A DNA stretch of 64,000 nt from Palaemon carinicauda (GCF_036898095.1 NC_090741.1:12381825-12445824); one strand, 5' to 3'; counted from the first letter of the stretch, positions 26,655-39,952 are shown. Numbers and translations: made by a program. Notes: generated by a model not told the origin, from the letters alone.

Positions 26655-27805
26655 TATAATAGTAATCCATTTTTGCTAACGGTTACATAAGCTGATGAGC
26701 AACCTGGTGAAGTAATGAGAACTTGGAGTGTGGAGGAAAGGCCCCCCTAAATCTCAATGAAATCACTGGCAGCAGAGTGACTGATTGGGTTTAAGGTGAT
26801 AGACAAGTGGTCTCTTCGGTTTCTATTCCTGATGCCTGGCAGATGATCTCACTAGAACTAGTATGGACTGGCAGGGGTCACTTGCCTTAGCTAGATAGGC
26901 ACTACATATCACAAGGAACTGGCTATCCTTTGATAAATCTAGGCAATAAATCCTCTATGGATTTAGTCAGTCAATGAAAAAGAGAAGACGACAGAATGGC
27001 ACCACAGTCCTAGGCGTAGTGGGGTGCTAAGAATCTCCCAGGTTATAAAGAAAAATTTGAAATTATTAATTAGAGTGTTATAGCCATGAATCAGATTAGG
27101 AAGTCACAGCAAGTGAATAGTGAACTTATGAAATTGTGACGGATGAACAAAAAACCCACACCCATAGTCTCTTCAAAAGAATCTTTTGTAATCTTATAAC
27201 TAGACCTTTGCACAGGAAAGATATATAAACATATCAAAACCTTAATAACTATATTCTTTAAAACTAAAACACTTAATACAAAATAACAACCACATTCAAA
27301 GGAACCTAAAAACATAACCAAAACTTAAAACTAAACACACTGGCGACCACAATAACAGAAGTAGATTTTATATAAATATATATTATGCAGTTGGTAGATT
27401 TACACACGTTTGCCTTCACCCAAGGTCAAACTCTGTATAAAGGGACTGCCATAGCTCTGTGGCAAATGGTTGATTCCTTCAATCGGACGATGCAATTCAG
27501 CTAATCCGTTGCAAAAATCTTCATCATTGCCAGAATCTTCATCATTGCCATAATCATCATCATCTCCATAATCACATCATCATTACAAGTACATCATCAT
27601 CACCACCATCACCATTCTGTTCAAAGACCAGTCTAAAACGTTTTCAAATACAGTGGGGTTGTCGTCACCTATAAACTTTACTTTAATGGTAGGAAATAAT
27701 GAATGGAGAAGTATTGAATCAAAAGCTTAAGATAGAGACGACTGTCAAAATCTATCCGAGGCCCTTTGTGTCAATAGTCATAGGAGATGATGATGATGAG
27801 TGTGA
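26655..27805 (+). mobile_element. CFDP2/RTE-like retrotransposon, copy 3 (ends only)
   Basis: 26,655-27,135 matches the leader and first endonuclease codons of copy 1 (3665-4075), including GGCAGGGGTCACTT and CAGTCAATGAAAAAGAG. It breaks off at TTATGAAATTG. 27,695-27,801 matches the last 100 bases of copy 1 before its tail (GAGAAGTATTGAAT, AAAGCTTAAGATAGAGACGA). The roughly 560 bases between are unrelated to copies 1 and 2. Confidence 0.8.
27136..27694. other. Foreign segment inside RTE copy 3
   Basis: It begins TGTGACGGATGAAC and holds a (CAT)n-rich stretch near 27,525-27,612. It could be a solo LTR or part of another insertion replacing the RTE body. No target duplication is evident. Confidence 0.4.
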
Positions 27806-27849
27806 GAGACGAAATGGGGTTACTCCATGTATCCATAGTTATTAAAATT

Positions 27850-29575
27850 GCAGAAACTATATGACAATGATGTAGTCACTTTGTCAAGTTATGATACTGG
27901 ACTACAAACAATGTGCACCTTCATACTGAGATTAAGATTTTTCCTCTACTTATTAAAAAAGCACACACTTCTTGTGTGGTAAAGTGAAGAGGATGAAATT
28001 GAGTTCCTAATTACATGTAATATACCAGTTATTAGTATGAATGAACCCTTATATAGTCCAAGGTGAAGAAAAGTATGTTGTGCTAATGGGAGGTTCTTAG
28101 ATCAAAATGGTACTGCACACGATTATGGAAAAATAGCTACATGGTTTTGGTTGTGATCATTTACTTGCAGAAGGATAAGCACTCTCTTTTGTTCGTGTTC
28201 TATTAACTTTCAGTGCTTTTGATGTAAAAGGGATTTGTTTTGCTCCGCAGGTTAATTTTGTTGCTCTGCATATTTTACAAGAAAAGCCATCCTAAAAATT
28301 AAACAACGATGTAACACAAGCCTTATGGTATGAATTCATGGTAGAGTTATATCCGTTAATTTTACTATTGGGCCTAAACCAGGAATATCCAACCGAGAGA
28401 AAGAGACTCTAACTGCTACATCAATGCACTTGGCAATAAAGTTCCTTGGTCTTATCCGTTTGATCATTGAAATTATGAAAGGAGGTTATTAGACCATGTG
28501 AAAGACCAGAGACAGTTAAATAGCAGGGACCAGGAAGTATACCATGAGTTCACAAGGGGTAATTTTGTCGTACAAATGTCAGTAAACCGATTCTCTATGA
28601 TGGTAAAAGACCTATCATATGAGGACTTGAATTATTTCACCATATGGGATGGAGGTGCCTCTGGTCTATATGATGAACCAATCCCTTTACTCACATGGAT
28701 TCTAGCATCTCCCTATATTGCAAAATATCTATGCACAGAAAAATCTCCAAATCTCTATCTCATGATCTTTGTGAAGAAGGCTTAAGGATTAAATTGTGAT
28801 AAAAAAAACTATCTATAGAAAAGAATAGAATGTTATACTCCGAAATTTTGAAAATAAGAGAATTTTTCACATCCTTTAGTTAACAGTTAGTTAAAGGAAT
28901 TATAGAGGCACTGCTCATAACTGTGAATAACAAAGTACTCAAGACAAGGCCGTGAAGCACAGAGTGATTAGAACCATATAACAATTAAAAGGCTGATGCG
29001 AGAACATTCCTTGACCTAAGGCATACAGCTTGATTCAGACATAATAAAGCATACTTGCGGACATTGGACTTAAACAGCATTCCCTGAACTAGCAGTGCAC
29101 AAAACTTTAGGTAGCTTTTGGGAAAGGAAATAACTTCCATTATTTGCCAGTTCACCAGATAGTATCACATGAGGTCTTACATGGGCTGAGTGCTTCCCTT
29201 CTTTATTGCACTGACTTGTTCTGACACTACTGCAACAGCTGGAAAGAAGACTTTATGGTAATTGTGGAAGATGCATCCAAAAATTACAAACAGTTTACTC
29301 TCATTATAACACAACCCTAGTTGTTTTAATTGGACTCAACAGTAATGCAGAGTACTAAAAGCTTTGGTGTACTTCTTTACAGAAAATTTTGTGTAGCTAG
29401 TACTATGAATGAAGCTAGGAAACAATTGTTTTCAGTAGGATATAAAATCCTTAACAGTATTCCTCCCACCCAAACAGCCTTATATCAACAATTAAGGCAT
29501 AATACTCGGAAGGAACCATTTATCTGGAACCTAGTATTACAGCTGCACCAAGAGATTCATGACCCTTTTCACTGG
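27850..29575 (+). pseudogene. Pseudogene of an uncharacterised repeated aquatic-animal protein family (left part)
   Basis: Pieces match, by memory, a long conserved protein of unknown function found in many copies in aquatic invertebrates and fish. The open frame 28,498-28,785 has FTRGNFVVQMSVNRFSMM then GGASGLYDEPIPLLTWI. A decayed stretch near 29,110-29,210 includes FGKGNNFHYLPVHQI. The open frame 29,330-29,578 has STMNEARKQLF, SIPPTQTALYQQLRHNTRKE and ends at HDPFHW. Stops between the pieces show it is dead. The frame is cut at HDPFHW by the LINE at 29,576 and resumes at 30,987. Confidence 0.65.
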
Positions 29576-30986
29576 TGATCTTCTTCTTCTTCTTCCCAGC
29601 TGGTTCCCATTTTTATATGGGGTTGCCGTTGCGGATGAGCCGTTTCCATCTTTTTCTATTCTGCGCTTCTACCTCATCAATCCCCTTTTCCAGTAAGTCT
29701 CCTCTCACACAGTCCCTCCATCTCTTTCTTGGTCTCCCTCTTCTTCTTCTTCCCTGAACCTCCATCTCCATAGTATGTCTCCCAACGGGGTTCTCATCTC
29801 TCCTCATCAGGTGTCCATACCATCTCAGCCTCCCTTCCTGCACTTTCTTTGATATTTCCACCACCTTTGTCGATCCCCTTATGTAGTCATTTTTTATCCG
29901 ATCCTCTCTTGTCACCACAGACATCCACCTAAGCATTCTCATTTCTGCCACATCCATCTTTTTCTCCTCTGTCTTCCTCATGCTTGCTGTTTACGTTCCA
30001 TACAGCATTGCTGTTCTTACCACTGTTTTATAAAATTTTCCTTTCAACCTCAGTGGTATTCTTTTATCACAAAGAACTCTTGAGGCTGCTCTCCAGTTGT
30101 TCCAGCATGCCTGTACCCGATGTTTAACTTCATCTTCCATACCTCCTCCAGCGTTAACAAAGGATCCCAAATACTTAAACTTATCAACTCTCTTTATCTG
30201 TTCTCCTTTAAGATGAATACTTTCTCTATCATCCCCCTCACTGGTGGTACACATATATTCTGTCTTAGATCTACTTATTCTCATTCCTCTGTCCTCCAGT
30301 ACTTGCCTCCACCTTTCCAATTTCATTTCCAGATCTTCCCTGCTCTCTGCGCACAGAACAATATCATCTGCATACAATATGTTCCATGGTACTGCCTCCC
30401 TTACCTCTTCTATTAAAACGTCCATCACTATGTTAAAGATAAATGGGCTCAGAGATGACCCTTGGTGTAATCCTACTCTCACCTCAAAACCCTCTGTCTC
30501 CCCAGCACTGCTGCTCACTCTAGTAAATACATTACGGTACATCTCTTGCATCAGTCGAACGTACTTCTCTGGCACCCTGCTCTCCCTCAGACTCCTCCAT
30601 ACCTCTTATCTTGGGACTCGGTCATAAGCCTTTTCAAGATCAATGAATACCACATGCAGGTCTCTTTGCTTTTCCTGGAATTTCTCCATTAGTTGCCTCA
30701 GACAAAATACACCATCTGTTGTTACCCTCCCCTTCATGAATCCCATCTGCTCTTTACCTAATTCTACTTCTTCTCTTAGTCTGGCATCTATCATCCTTTC
30801 CAGTATCTTCAAAGTGTGGGACATCAATTTAATACCTCTGTAATTCCCAAACTCTTGGACATCCCCTTTTCCTTTGAAGATTGGGATCATTATACTCCCA
30901 CGCCACTCATTTGGTATCTTTTCCTGCTCAAAAATCTTTATCATGAGATCGTACAGTATATCCACTCCTTCATCTCCTAAGGCTTT
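29576..30986 (-). mobile_element. 5'-truncated LINE with 13-bp target-site duplication
   Basis: 1,411 bp flanked by CCCTTTTCACTGG at 29,563-29,575 and 30,987-30,999. It is antisense to the pseudogene it interrupts. The 3' end is a (GAA)n tail, seen on plus as TTCTTCTTCTTC at 29,579-29,595. The 5' end starts within the pre-RT region, as expected for a LINE truncated during target-primed reverse transcription. The preserved TSD and near-open frame imply a fairly recent insertion. Confidence 0.93.
29613..30965 (-). pseudogene. LINE reverse transcriptase, one frame with two nonsense codons
   Basis: A single minus frame runs from 30,965 to 29,613, broken only by TAA at 30,606-30,608 and TAA at 29,991-29,993. 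Motifs in order: IPNEWRGSIMIPIFKGKGD, GNYRGIKLMSHTLKI, GFMKGRVTTDGVFCLRQL, VVFIDLEKAYDRVPR, EVRVGLHQGSSLSPF, the intact catalytic ILYADDIVLCA, ISRSKTEYMC and FKYLGSFVNAGG. The C-terminus has MDVAEMRMLRWMSVVTREDR and RRRGRPRKRWRDCVRGDL, typical of RTE-related LINEs. The endonuclease half was never inserted. Confidence 0.9.
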
Positions 30987-31075
30987 CCCTTTTCACTGGG
31001 GATGGAAGAATGAATTGTTTCGTCGCTGGATAATTTCCAAGGATGTGAGTAAAGCATGCTCGATTCTTTGACAGA
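30987..31075 (+). pseudogene. Right part of the uncharacterised family pseudogene
   Basis: After the LINE, plus-strand sequence continues PFHWGWKNELFRRWIISKDV then SKACSIL. This matches the expected continuation of the family after HDPFHW, and confirms that the LINE split a pre-existing sequence. Confidence 0.6.
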
Positions 31076-32056
<981 letters not shown>

Positions 32057-32062
<6 letters not shown>

Positions 32063-32547
32063 TCTGCGGTGTACATAAAGCTATGCATCGCATATCATAC
32101 ATAGAGGTTGTGAAAAATGAGGATAGTGGAGTGCAGGATGTGTTGGGTCCTTGTCACACACAATTGATCAAATCAGTAATATCTTATAAGCGATTAGTGT
32201 GGCTCAAATGCATTGATTTTGTTTATATTTTCTTTTGCATCACAATGATAGACACTTAGATTTATAAAACAGGCAATATGCTTTCTACCTAAAGTATTGC
32301 GTGAATGAATATTTTTTTCATGGTGGGTATTCAAAATTACTATAATTACCTTCTACACATATTTTCATAAAGCAAATATATCAATCACATGTCATCAAAA
32401 CTATCGGAATAGACATTTAAATCATGTAAATATGCATATTAGTCTCCGAGATATGAATTGTTTAGACATATTGATATTTTAAACTGAATTTTGATAAGTC
32501 TGTCCCTGTACAGTATATAGAAACTTGCACACATGTGTATATGTTGG
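32057..32547. other. Spacer before the left LTR, nothing recognised
   Basis: No gene or repeat family is recognised. Confidence 0.5.
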
Positions 32548-32907
32548 TGTGAGAATGTTATACGCACACATTTGTTGTTCTGTCTCATATCTCTTCAATG
32601 AGATATAGAATAATTTAGACATGTGGGTTACTTCTTAGAATAAGTCATAGTTAGGTTAACTTTAAATAGTTTATTGTTAGCGCTCCATCACTGGAGTATG
32701 GATGATTTGGTCGGAAGACCATTTCGTATGAAAAGATGAATAGAACTGGTTTACAGTAGGTTTGCGTCGATAAAATGACATTAGTTATCTCAGCATTTAT
32801 TACAAATATGATCACATAGGATCATAATCGGAAGCCAGATGGTTCCAGTGTAGAGATCAAAAGGTCAACTCTTTCTCACGGGATGCTTGTGACATGTTGA
32901 CAAAACA
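32548..32907 (-). repeat. Left LTR of env-bearing gypsy (truncated)
   Basis: It begins TGTGAGAATGTTATACGCAC and matches 40,681-41,040 closely, then breaks at GTTGACAAAACAT. About 70 bases present at the right LTR are missing. RNase H/integrase sequence follows immediately. Confidence 0.88.
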
Positions 32908-34212
32908 TGTTAGTGTGAGGATCGGGTATTTACCTGGGAAAGCAAATATCATTGCTGATGCATTATCACGCAACCCCGTGTCATCTTGTACGGAGCCATT
33001 ATCTGAATTAATAGATATATCAACATCCATGCCTATTGTTAAAACTGTATCTGAACAGGAAGATCTGGGATGGAGCGCTGAACTAATACAGACTGAGCAA
33101 AGAAAAGATCAGAAATTAGAAAAAATCATAAATGCTTTGAACGGAAATCCTAAGGAAAAGGAATATATGAAGTATACGCAGCAGAATTATGTAATCAAAG
33201 ATAATATTCTGTGTAGATCCGTGACAAGTAAAACCCGCAATACACCACAGGTGACTAACGACCAGGTAGTGGTACCAATCTCACTTATACCCACTGTCCT
33301 AAATTGGTTGCATGCAAATCCATTGCATGGACACCCGGGGTTCTCCATAATGTCACTGAAAGCCAAATCATTGTTTTATTGGCATACGATGCTTACAGAT
33401 ATAAAAAAGCACATAGCTAATTGTCGCACTTGTCAGGAAAACAAAGGGCACACGAAAACACCTGTCAGCCTAGGGGCTTATCCCGTGCCCAATCAAGCTT
33501 TTGAAAGAATACATTTAGATTTATTAACAGGATTTTACGAGTCAGACAGAGGAAATGAGCACCTCTTAGTAATTATAGATGCTTTGACTCGATATACAGA
33601 ACTGATAGCACTTAAAACTAAAACCGCGATCGAATGAGCAAGGAAGTTTTACGAGTGCTACATTTGTAAACATGGAATTCCACACATGATAATCTCAGAT
33701 CGGGTGGAGAATTTAATAATCATTTCCTTAACCTATTGCGTGAATTCCTTGGCATAAAGAAAATCAATACCATGATCTATCACCCAGAGTCGAATGGCCT
33801 AGTGGAAAGAGCGAATAGGAAGGTTTTAAACATATTAAGAGTTACACTAGGGGGATCAGACCCCAACTGGGATATTGCCATACCTGCGGTACTAAGTACT
33901 CTGAATCACTCATATCATGTATCTATTAAAATGTCGCCGCATGAGGCACTGTACGGTACCCCAGCTAGAACGCCTTTCCATGTATTAACGCCTACAACTA
34001 ATTTATCAAATCCTTTAAAGGATGTTATATCTGCAAGCATAAGTCTTTATGATATCCTTCGAAAGAATCTAGAAGAATCACAAATTATAATAAAAAGGAA
34101 TGATGATAAAATAGCGAAGCCAACTGAAACATATACCGTGGGTGATAATGTATACATACAGGTAAATGTACGTAAAGGACTCAATTACAAACTGACACCT
34201 AAGCCCATTTAA
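32908..34212 (+). pseudogene. Gypsy RNase H end and integrase (endogenous retroelement, broken)
   Basis: The open frame 32,894-33,637 (247 codons; the first residues are LTR-derived) starts with the RNase H end (YLPGKANIIADALSR). It continues with an HHCC zinc region (LHGHPGF... CRTCQENKG) and the start of the catalytic core (LDLLTGF, VIIDALTRYTE). A TGA at 33,635 and a frameshift near 33,700, just after the second catalytic Asp (IISDR), interrupt it. The frame 33,736-34,212 carries the ESNGLVERANRK block with the catalytic Glu and the C-terminal domain. It is followed at 34,423 by env. Confidence 0.85.
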
Positions 34213-34422
34213 CATTTTGGAAACATCAATGGCCAATAGATTTAGAGTTCAAAACGTATCCCAACCCACTGATGAGAGAATTGTACCATTGGCTCACATA
34301 AGAAATTAAAATAAGAGTGAAGGAACTGAGGGAAATTTTTGTATCTATGAAACTTGTATGATATTTGTATGTACCCCTTTTGTTTCTTCTTAATACAGGA
34401 GTAATTACATATATTTTTCTCA

Positions 34423-36158
34423 TTGCAGGTTTCCAAAATGAAGTTTTTGTTGTTAGGAGGGATATTGTTCGCTCAGACGTTTTTTTCGTGTGGGAAGAGC
34501 CCTAAAACTAGAAATATAGATTTCAAATATGGCACTATAGAAGAGAGAACAGAAGACGTTTTTATTACAGCAAGCAATATAATTATAGAAGTTAATATGC
34601 AAGCGATTTTCCTCCCAGAGAATGACGTCACTAGCTTAAAGAGCGACCTGTCAAGGCTTGTTGCTTCATTAAATGAAATGCATGAATGTCATTTTCCTTT
34701 TAATACAGAGAGTTAGCTTGCACCAACACTAAGCGTAGCAGAAATGCTATCATACGACTTGCAAAATAAGACTGATGAGGCAGAACCTCTGGCTCGTGAC
34801 CTACTGATGTGGACAGTGCGACACAATAACCTTGAAAGACGTAACCCGTTTATTTTTGCTGCACTAAACATCTTTGGATTTGTTGCAATTTTAGGCTTAG
34901 GAATTTCCAATCGTCTTAAAATCAGTAATCAAAATAAAAAAATTTAGTTTTTTGAACATGAAAACAAACTAGTTTTATCAGAACTAAGGAATCAATTAAC
35001 ATCAATTAATCAAATAATGAGTTTGGTGAACGAAAATTCTAGTAATATCAGTCAGATTATGGAAGTACAAAACTTGCTGGCAACGTTAACGTATTATAAT
35101 TCAAAAATTGATCATATACATACTAAAATGTCACATTTTATTGAGAAATCAAAAGACTATGTGGAAGCTATTACGTTAGCAACTAAAGGTGTTTTATCAC
35201 CGCATCTTTTGACAATAAAAGACCTAACGTTAATTTTGGAGAACGGACGGAAGAAAATAGGTTATTTTCCTTTGTTAGACGCCCCTAGGTTAGAATTTTA
35301 CTATAACCTAATTACAGTAAGCGTTGAAAATTACAGGATCATGATTACAGTTCCTTTTTATTCTTCCGATGCCTGGCAATCATACAAAATATCACCATTC
35401 CCAACTTTCATGACGAATAACTCAATCCAGTAATATCCAGTTTGACAGGACACGTATTGATTTCCCTTGATAAGGTAACATATACGGTCATTAGAGACTT
35501 AGATAAATTAACTCACTGTTCAGAAGCAGTGAATGATAAAGCATGTACAGCTGACTCCTTTGAATTCCATCGTATATCAATAGATTCATGCGAGTTAGGT
35601 ATAGTGCTAAACGTTGCTCTCTCCCATACATATGAAGATTGTATGAAAAAACTTTATCCTTTTGACGATAATAAGTTCAATTACAGATTGAACAACGGCT
35701 CGTGGATACGATACGACAAGGCCGGCTTCAATGTATCATGGCCGGACGGATCCACGTCCCACTCCCAGGTCTTCGTTGCAGCTGACAGTTGCAATGGTAC
35801 GTCCACGAATTACACGGTCCAAGGAATTAACACTATCATCAGGGAACGGACCTACTTCGCGAATTTCACGTGGACTACTACAATCCCCTCCTTACCTTTC
35901 CCATACAACGTACGAGTGGTTAATTGGTTGATGAAATTAACCGAGATGGACCACCCGTCACCGACTTATGCAGGGGGGAATCCTCGTTTCTAAGTGTTGC
36001 TGGCATCAATCAGCGTTATGGTGATGATTTTTATCGCCGTTAACATCTTTGTTCGGCGTAGGTTAAGGCAAAAACAGGTGGAGGTCCAGAGGAACGTTTT
36101 GCTATGTTCAGGCAACACTCCAATTGCTTTGAAAGCATTTACATTTAGAGCCGTTTGA
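34423..36158 (+). pseudogene. Env-like glycoprotein gene of the gypsy complex (broken)
   Basis: It lies directly downstream of integrase, where retroviruses and errantiviruses carry env. The first frame starts with a signal-peptide-like segment (FLLLGGILFAQTFFSCG). A basic R-R site followed by a hydrophobic glycine-containing stretch (34,845-34,910), as at a fusion-peptide junction, and a helical heptad region (34,960-35,120) follow. A second frame from 35,442 holds a Cys-rich ectodomain with N-glycosylation sites. At 35,994-36,158 come a transmembrane anchor (MVMIFIAVNIFV) and a basic tail (RRRLRQKQ). It is inactivated by in-frame stops at 34,714 and 34,945, a frame change near 35,433 and a TAA at 35,991. 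Family level (errantivirus/baculovirus-F-like) is inferred. Confidence 0.7.
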
Positions 36159-36176
36159 AATTGGCCATTTCACTTG

Positions 36177-36187
36177 ACTCGGGGGGT
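36177..36187 (+). promoter_or_regulatory. Polypurine-tract-like run after env
   Basis: ACTCGGGGGG lies 19-29 bases after the env stop. The sequence after it (TGTCTGGAAC) does not match the LTR at 40,681-41,109, so its role is uncertain. Confidence 0.4.
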
Positions 36188-36369
36188 AAAATTGTCTGGA
36201 ACTGTGAATTGTGTGAAAAGCGGTCGGTACGCTAGTAATATGTAGTTGAAGAGACTCGAGGACATTGCATTTTATTAACATTTTAAAAGTGTTTTTTGGG
36301 CACCTAATAAGATATTGAAGCCCTATATGTTAAAAAACAAAAAAAAAGGATCTTTTGGGCATCTAATAA
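36188..36369. other. Spacer with a short internal duplication
   Basis: TTTTGGGCACCTAATAAGAT (about 36,294) and TTTTGGGCATCTAATAAAAT (about 36,353) are near-identical 20-mers about 58 bases apart. Nothing else is recognised. Confidence 0.5.
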
Positions 36370-36961
<592 letters not shown>

Positions 36962-37700
36962 TTAGGTATGTATTAATTCAGCTAATGGCTCCATACAAGA
37001 AAACACGGGGTTGCGTGATAATGCATTAGCAATGATATTTGCTTTCCCAGGTAAATACCCGATACTCGCACCAAAGTCTTGGATAATCAAATGCCAACGA
37101 GTTCGTTTGGGGCTATGACTAAAGCCTTTAAAGAAGTCGGTTAGGGGCTTATGATCAGTAAGAACCTTGGCGGGATAACCGTATATTATGAACTTAAAAT
37201 GCACTAATAAATTAACAATAGCTAGCCCTTCCTTGTCTATTACTGCATATTTACTTTCGGAAGGCAGTGTATGGGATACTATTTTCTTCTAATGATATCT
37301 GGTGAAAGCCTTTAAGTAAGTCCAAACTGGTAAAATATTTGTTCTGACCTAGCAAAGATAAAATGTCGTAAGTGCATGGCACTGGGAATCGTTCAGGGAT
37401 CGTTTCCTCATTTGAGCGACGGAAGTCTACGCAGATACGCCATATTCGACCTTTTTTCGGTACAACTATTAATGGAAAATTATAAGGGCTGCTCGATTTC
37501 CTAATGACTCCTTCTTCTAGCATTTTACCTACTTCATCATTTATTTCATTCTGGAATTTCATAGGGAGTTTGTACGAGGGTACATAAATAATTTTCTGCT
37601 TGTCTTTTAACCTTATTTCATGTTCTATGACATCCGTTTTACCTAAGGATCCATCCGTAGTAGAGAAAACATCATGATATTTAGTTAGAAGAACAAAAAA
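36962..37700 (-). pseudogene. Gypsy reverse transcriptase and RNase H remnants (minus half)
   Basis: RT is in the frame 37,562-37,251: SSPYNFPLIVVPKKGR, WRICVDFRRSNEETIPERFP and FTSLDLLKGFHQI. It stops before the catalytic YxDD box and joins directly to RNase H sequence (YAVIDKEGLAIV), so the RT palm core is deleted. The frame 37,204-36,962 carries YPAKVLTDHKPLTDFFKG and GYLPGKANIIANALSRNP. The same RNase H end occurs on the plus strand at 32,912-33,018. Confidence 0.85.
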
Positions 37701-37706
37701 TTTCTG

Positions 37707-38647
37707 CTAAATTTCCTCTTCTTGAATGTCTTTATTGATTTTATCTTTAATAGATTGCAAAAGAGATTCATCCGCAACTGATTGAGCGTGATTGATTTCA
37801 GCGACGGTAAGAATACAATGTTTATAAACTTCTACATCCAAGATATGTTGATTTTTGTGTATTACTAAAGTGGTATTTAAATGATTACAGACTTCAATAT
37901 TACATTGTTCTTGTGAGCCGACTGTATAAATAGCTTGTGTGACGGACAATCCGTTAGTTTTCAAAGTGTTGGAAAGGATTAATATTTCAGATCCCGGCAA
38001 AGTTTTCTTTACTCGCACTATTATATTCGAAGCTACGTTCGGCTCAATAGATTGCGTGTAAGATGATATTACGGGTGAACGAGAATTCTGTTGGGTCGCG
38101 TATATTATTTCTTTATTCATGAGACAAGTGATTGGTTCTTCAACGTACGTTACTGTTTTATTTGTCGTCTCCTTTTTATCCAAAACTGATTTTAAGGTAT
38201 TAGAAGACTTATAGAATTTTTCTTTGATATACATGCCGTGTTTGGCAGGAGCTAAGATAATGTTTTGATTGCCAATTGACGGGTATCCTATAATTACAGC
38301 TGGATACATATCAATGTTTTGTACAACGATAAAGGTATCGGCAAATGTGCGCTTACCGACCTTGTACTGAACATGAGTTACTCTTATTACATTTATTCAT
38401 TATTTCCTATACCCGAGAGCCTTACTCCGGACTTCTCTGTAGCGAAGTTCAAAAATAACAAGTGATGAGTCCTCAAATCCATGATATTCAGTGGACTACC
38501 AGAGTCAAAAAACAATGTGAGGGATTGGTGTTCTAAATTTACAGCATATAATGTTGGTCGTAACTCATTTTGGCTTATCATTGCGTGAATTTGTTGCAAA
38601 TCTACGGGAACCTGCACTGATTTATTTGATTCGGCCGTGTGTTTCAT
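37707..38647 (-). pseudogene. Gypsy protease region (minus half)
   Basis: The frame 38,647-38,393 contains the aspartic protease active site in LTLFFDSGSPLNIMDL (D-S-G). After a break, 38,309-37,707 (200 codons) continues with MYPAVIIGYPSIGNQNIIL, the C-terminal I-I-G part of the protease fold, and the pol linker. It lies between gag and RT in the expected order. Confidence 0.75.
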
Positions 38648-38757
38648 AGGAAAACCTATTGCCTCTCAATGATCTGATAAATTATCAAATGGATTATTTG
38701 ATACAAAGAATATTGATACAAATGACCCAACATCACTCTCTTCCCCATTGGAGTTAA

Positions 38758-39952
38758 TTATGTGGTATTTGCTTTGCTTTGCACATTCTGAAAATTTGTC
38801 TGACCTTGCGAGTTCTGGCTAGATGGCCCAGGAACAGAGTTATTTTGAAGCACTATTTGTTTGTTTTTTATTTTGAACAGCACTGCTGTTTGGCTGTTTC
38901 TTCTTATTGAACTGAGGATTTTTATTTTTATTTTCATAGGGAATTGACTGGGTGTTTCTAGGATTCTGTTGTTGATTGTGCGAGTAGCATTTATTATATG
39001 AATGGGTTGAACTATTATGTATCGAACAAAATCGTGTTCTACAGTCTGCAATCAAGTGACCTTGATGTTTGCAATTATAACACGTCATCATTGCAACTTG
39101 ATTATTATTAACTCTGTTTACTTGTTGTGGCTTAGTTTCATTTTTTGCAAAAACTTGAGTAAACAAGGGATCAAGATCAGTACACTTAGACATGTGTTTC
39201 TTTATCTGTTTATATACATCTAATTCTGTACTTTCGGGCGTTAGCTTTTTATCAAAACACCGCACTAAAGCCTCTGGCAATATAATTGTCATGCAAGTTA
39301 AATACATTAATCGTAAGAAATCTTTCAGGGCAGTGTTATCTCCTGTAACCCATGTGGAATTACCTAAAATATCCTGATATTCATTAAGCCTGTCAGCAAT
39401 GAGAGCCGCTCGTTCTATAACATTAAGCTGAGTCATAGAGGCTTGATTAAGTGCATTTCTTAATGTAAAAACTACATCTAAAGCTTCTTCACTGCCATAG
39501 ATTGCACGTAGCCTAACTTTGAAATCGTCCCATGTAACTGCCTCTTGAAAAAAAACTCCCCTAAGATACGCGCTTGCATCTCCTTTAGCAAAGTCTATAA
39601 AAGTTTTAGCTTCTTGTAATTGTACAGATGGGTCTGTGATACGTTTTGCGTTTAAATGAGCGTCTACTGATGATATCCATGACTTGATATTCTGAAGTAA
39701 GAACCCATTGACCTGACCTTGAAAAGGAAGGATAGCTGAACGTGCACTTACTAAAGTTAAAACGGGATTAGGGTTACCGGGAGTGGGGTTACTCGGTCCG
39801 GGAGTGGGGTTACTCGGTCCGGGAGTGGGGTTACTGGGATTCACAGGAGGCGTCATGTTTACTTTAACTTTTTTTCTATCACTTCGATTCCTTGCGAGTC
39901 TATCAAAATCTCTATATGAATACAGACGTCCACTGCGTAAACGCATAAGCAC
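38758..39952 (-). pseudogene. Gypsy gag (minus half)
   Basis: A 370-codon frame (39,952-38,840). The start MLMRLRSGRLY resembles gag N-termini of this group. Residues 38-60 are a Pro/Gly-rich tandem repeat (NPTPGPS units). A helical capsid-like region follows to about residue 270. Residues 291-304 form a zinc knuckle CYNCKHQGHLIADC (C-x2-C-x4-H-x4-C), and the tail is Asn/Gln/Lys-rich. The tail continues in another frame to 38,758 (NNSVPGPSSQNSQGQ), so a frameshift or a programmed shift lies near 38,840. It is the best-preserved gene of the complex. Confidence 0.85.
39778..39838 (-). repeat. 21-bp tandem repeat inside gag
   Basis: Three copies of a 21-base unit (plus: GGGAGTGGGGTTACTCGGTCC) encode the NPTPGPS repeats. 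They are in frame and nearly identical. Confidence 0.93.

Noticed and set aside
29575..30965. Plus-strand open frames opposite the LINE
   Set aside because: Antisense shadows of the minus-strand reverse transcriptase.
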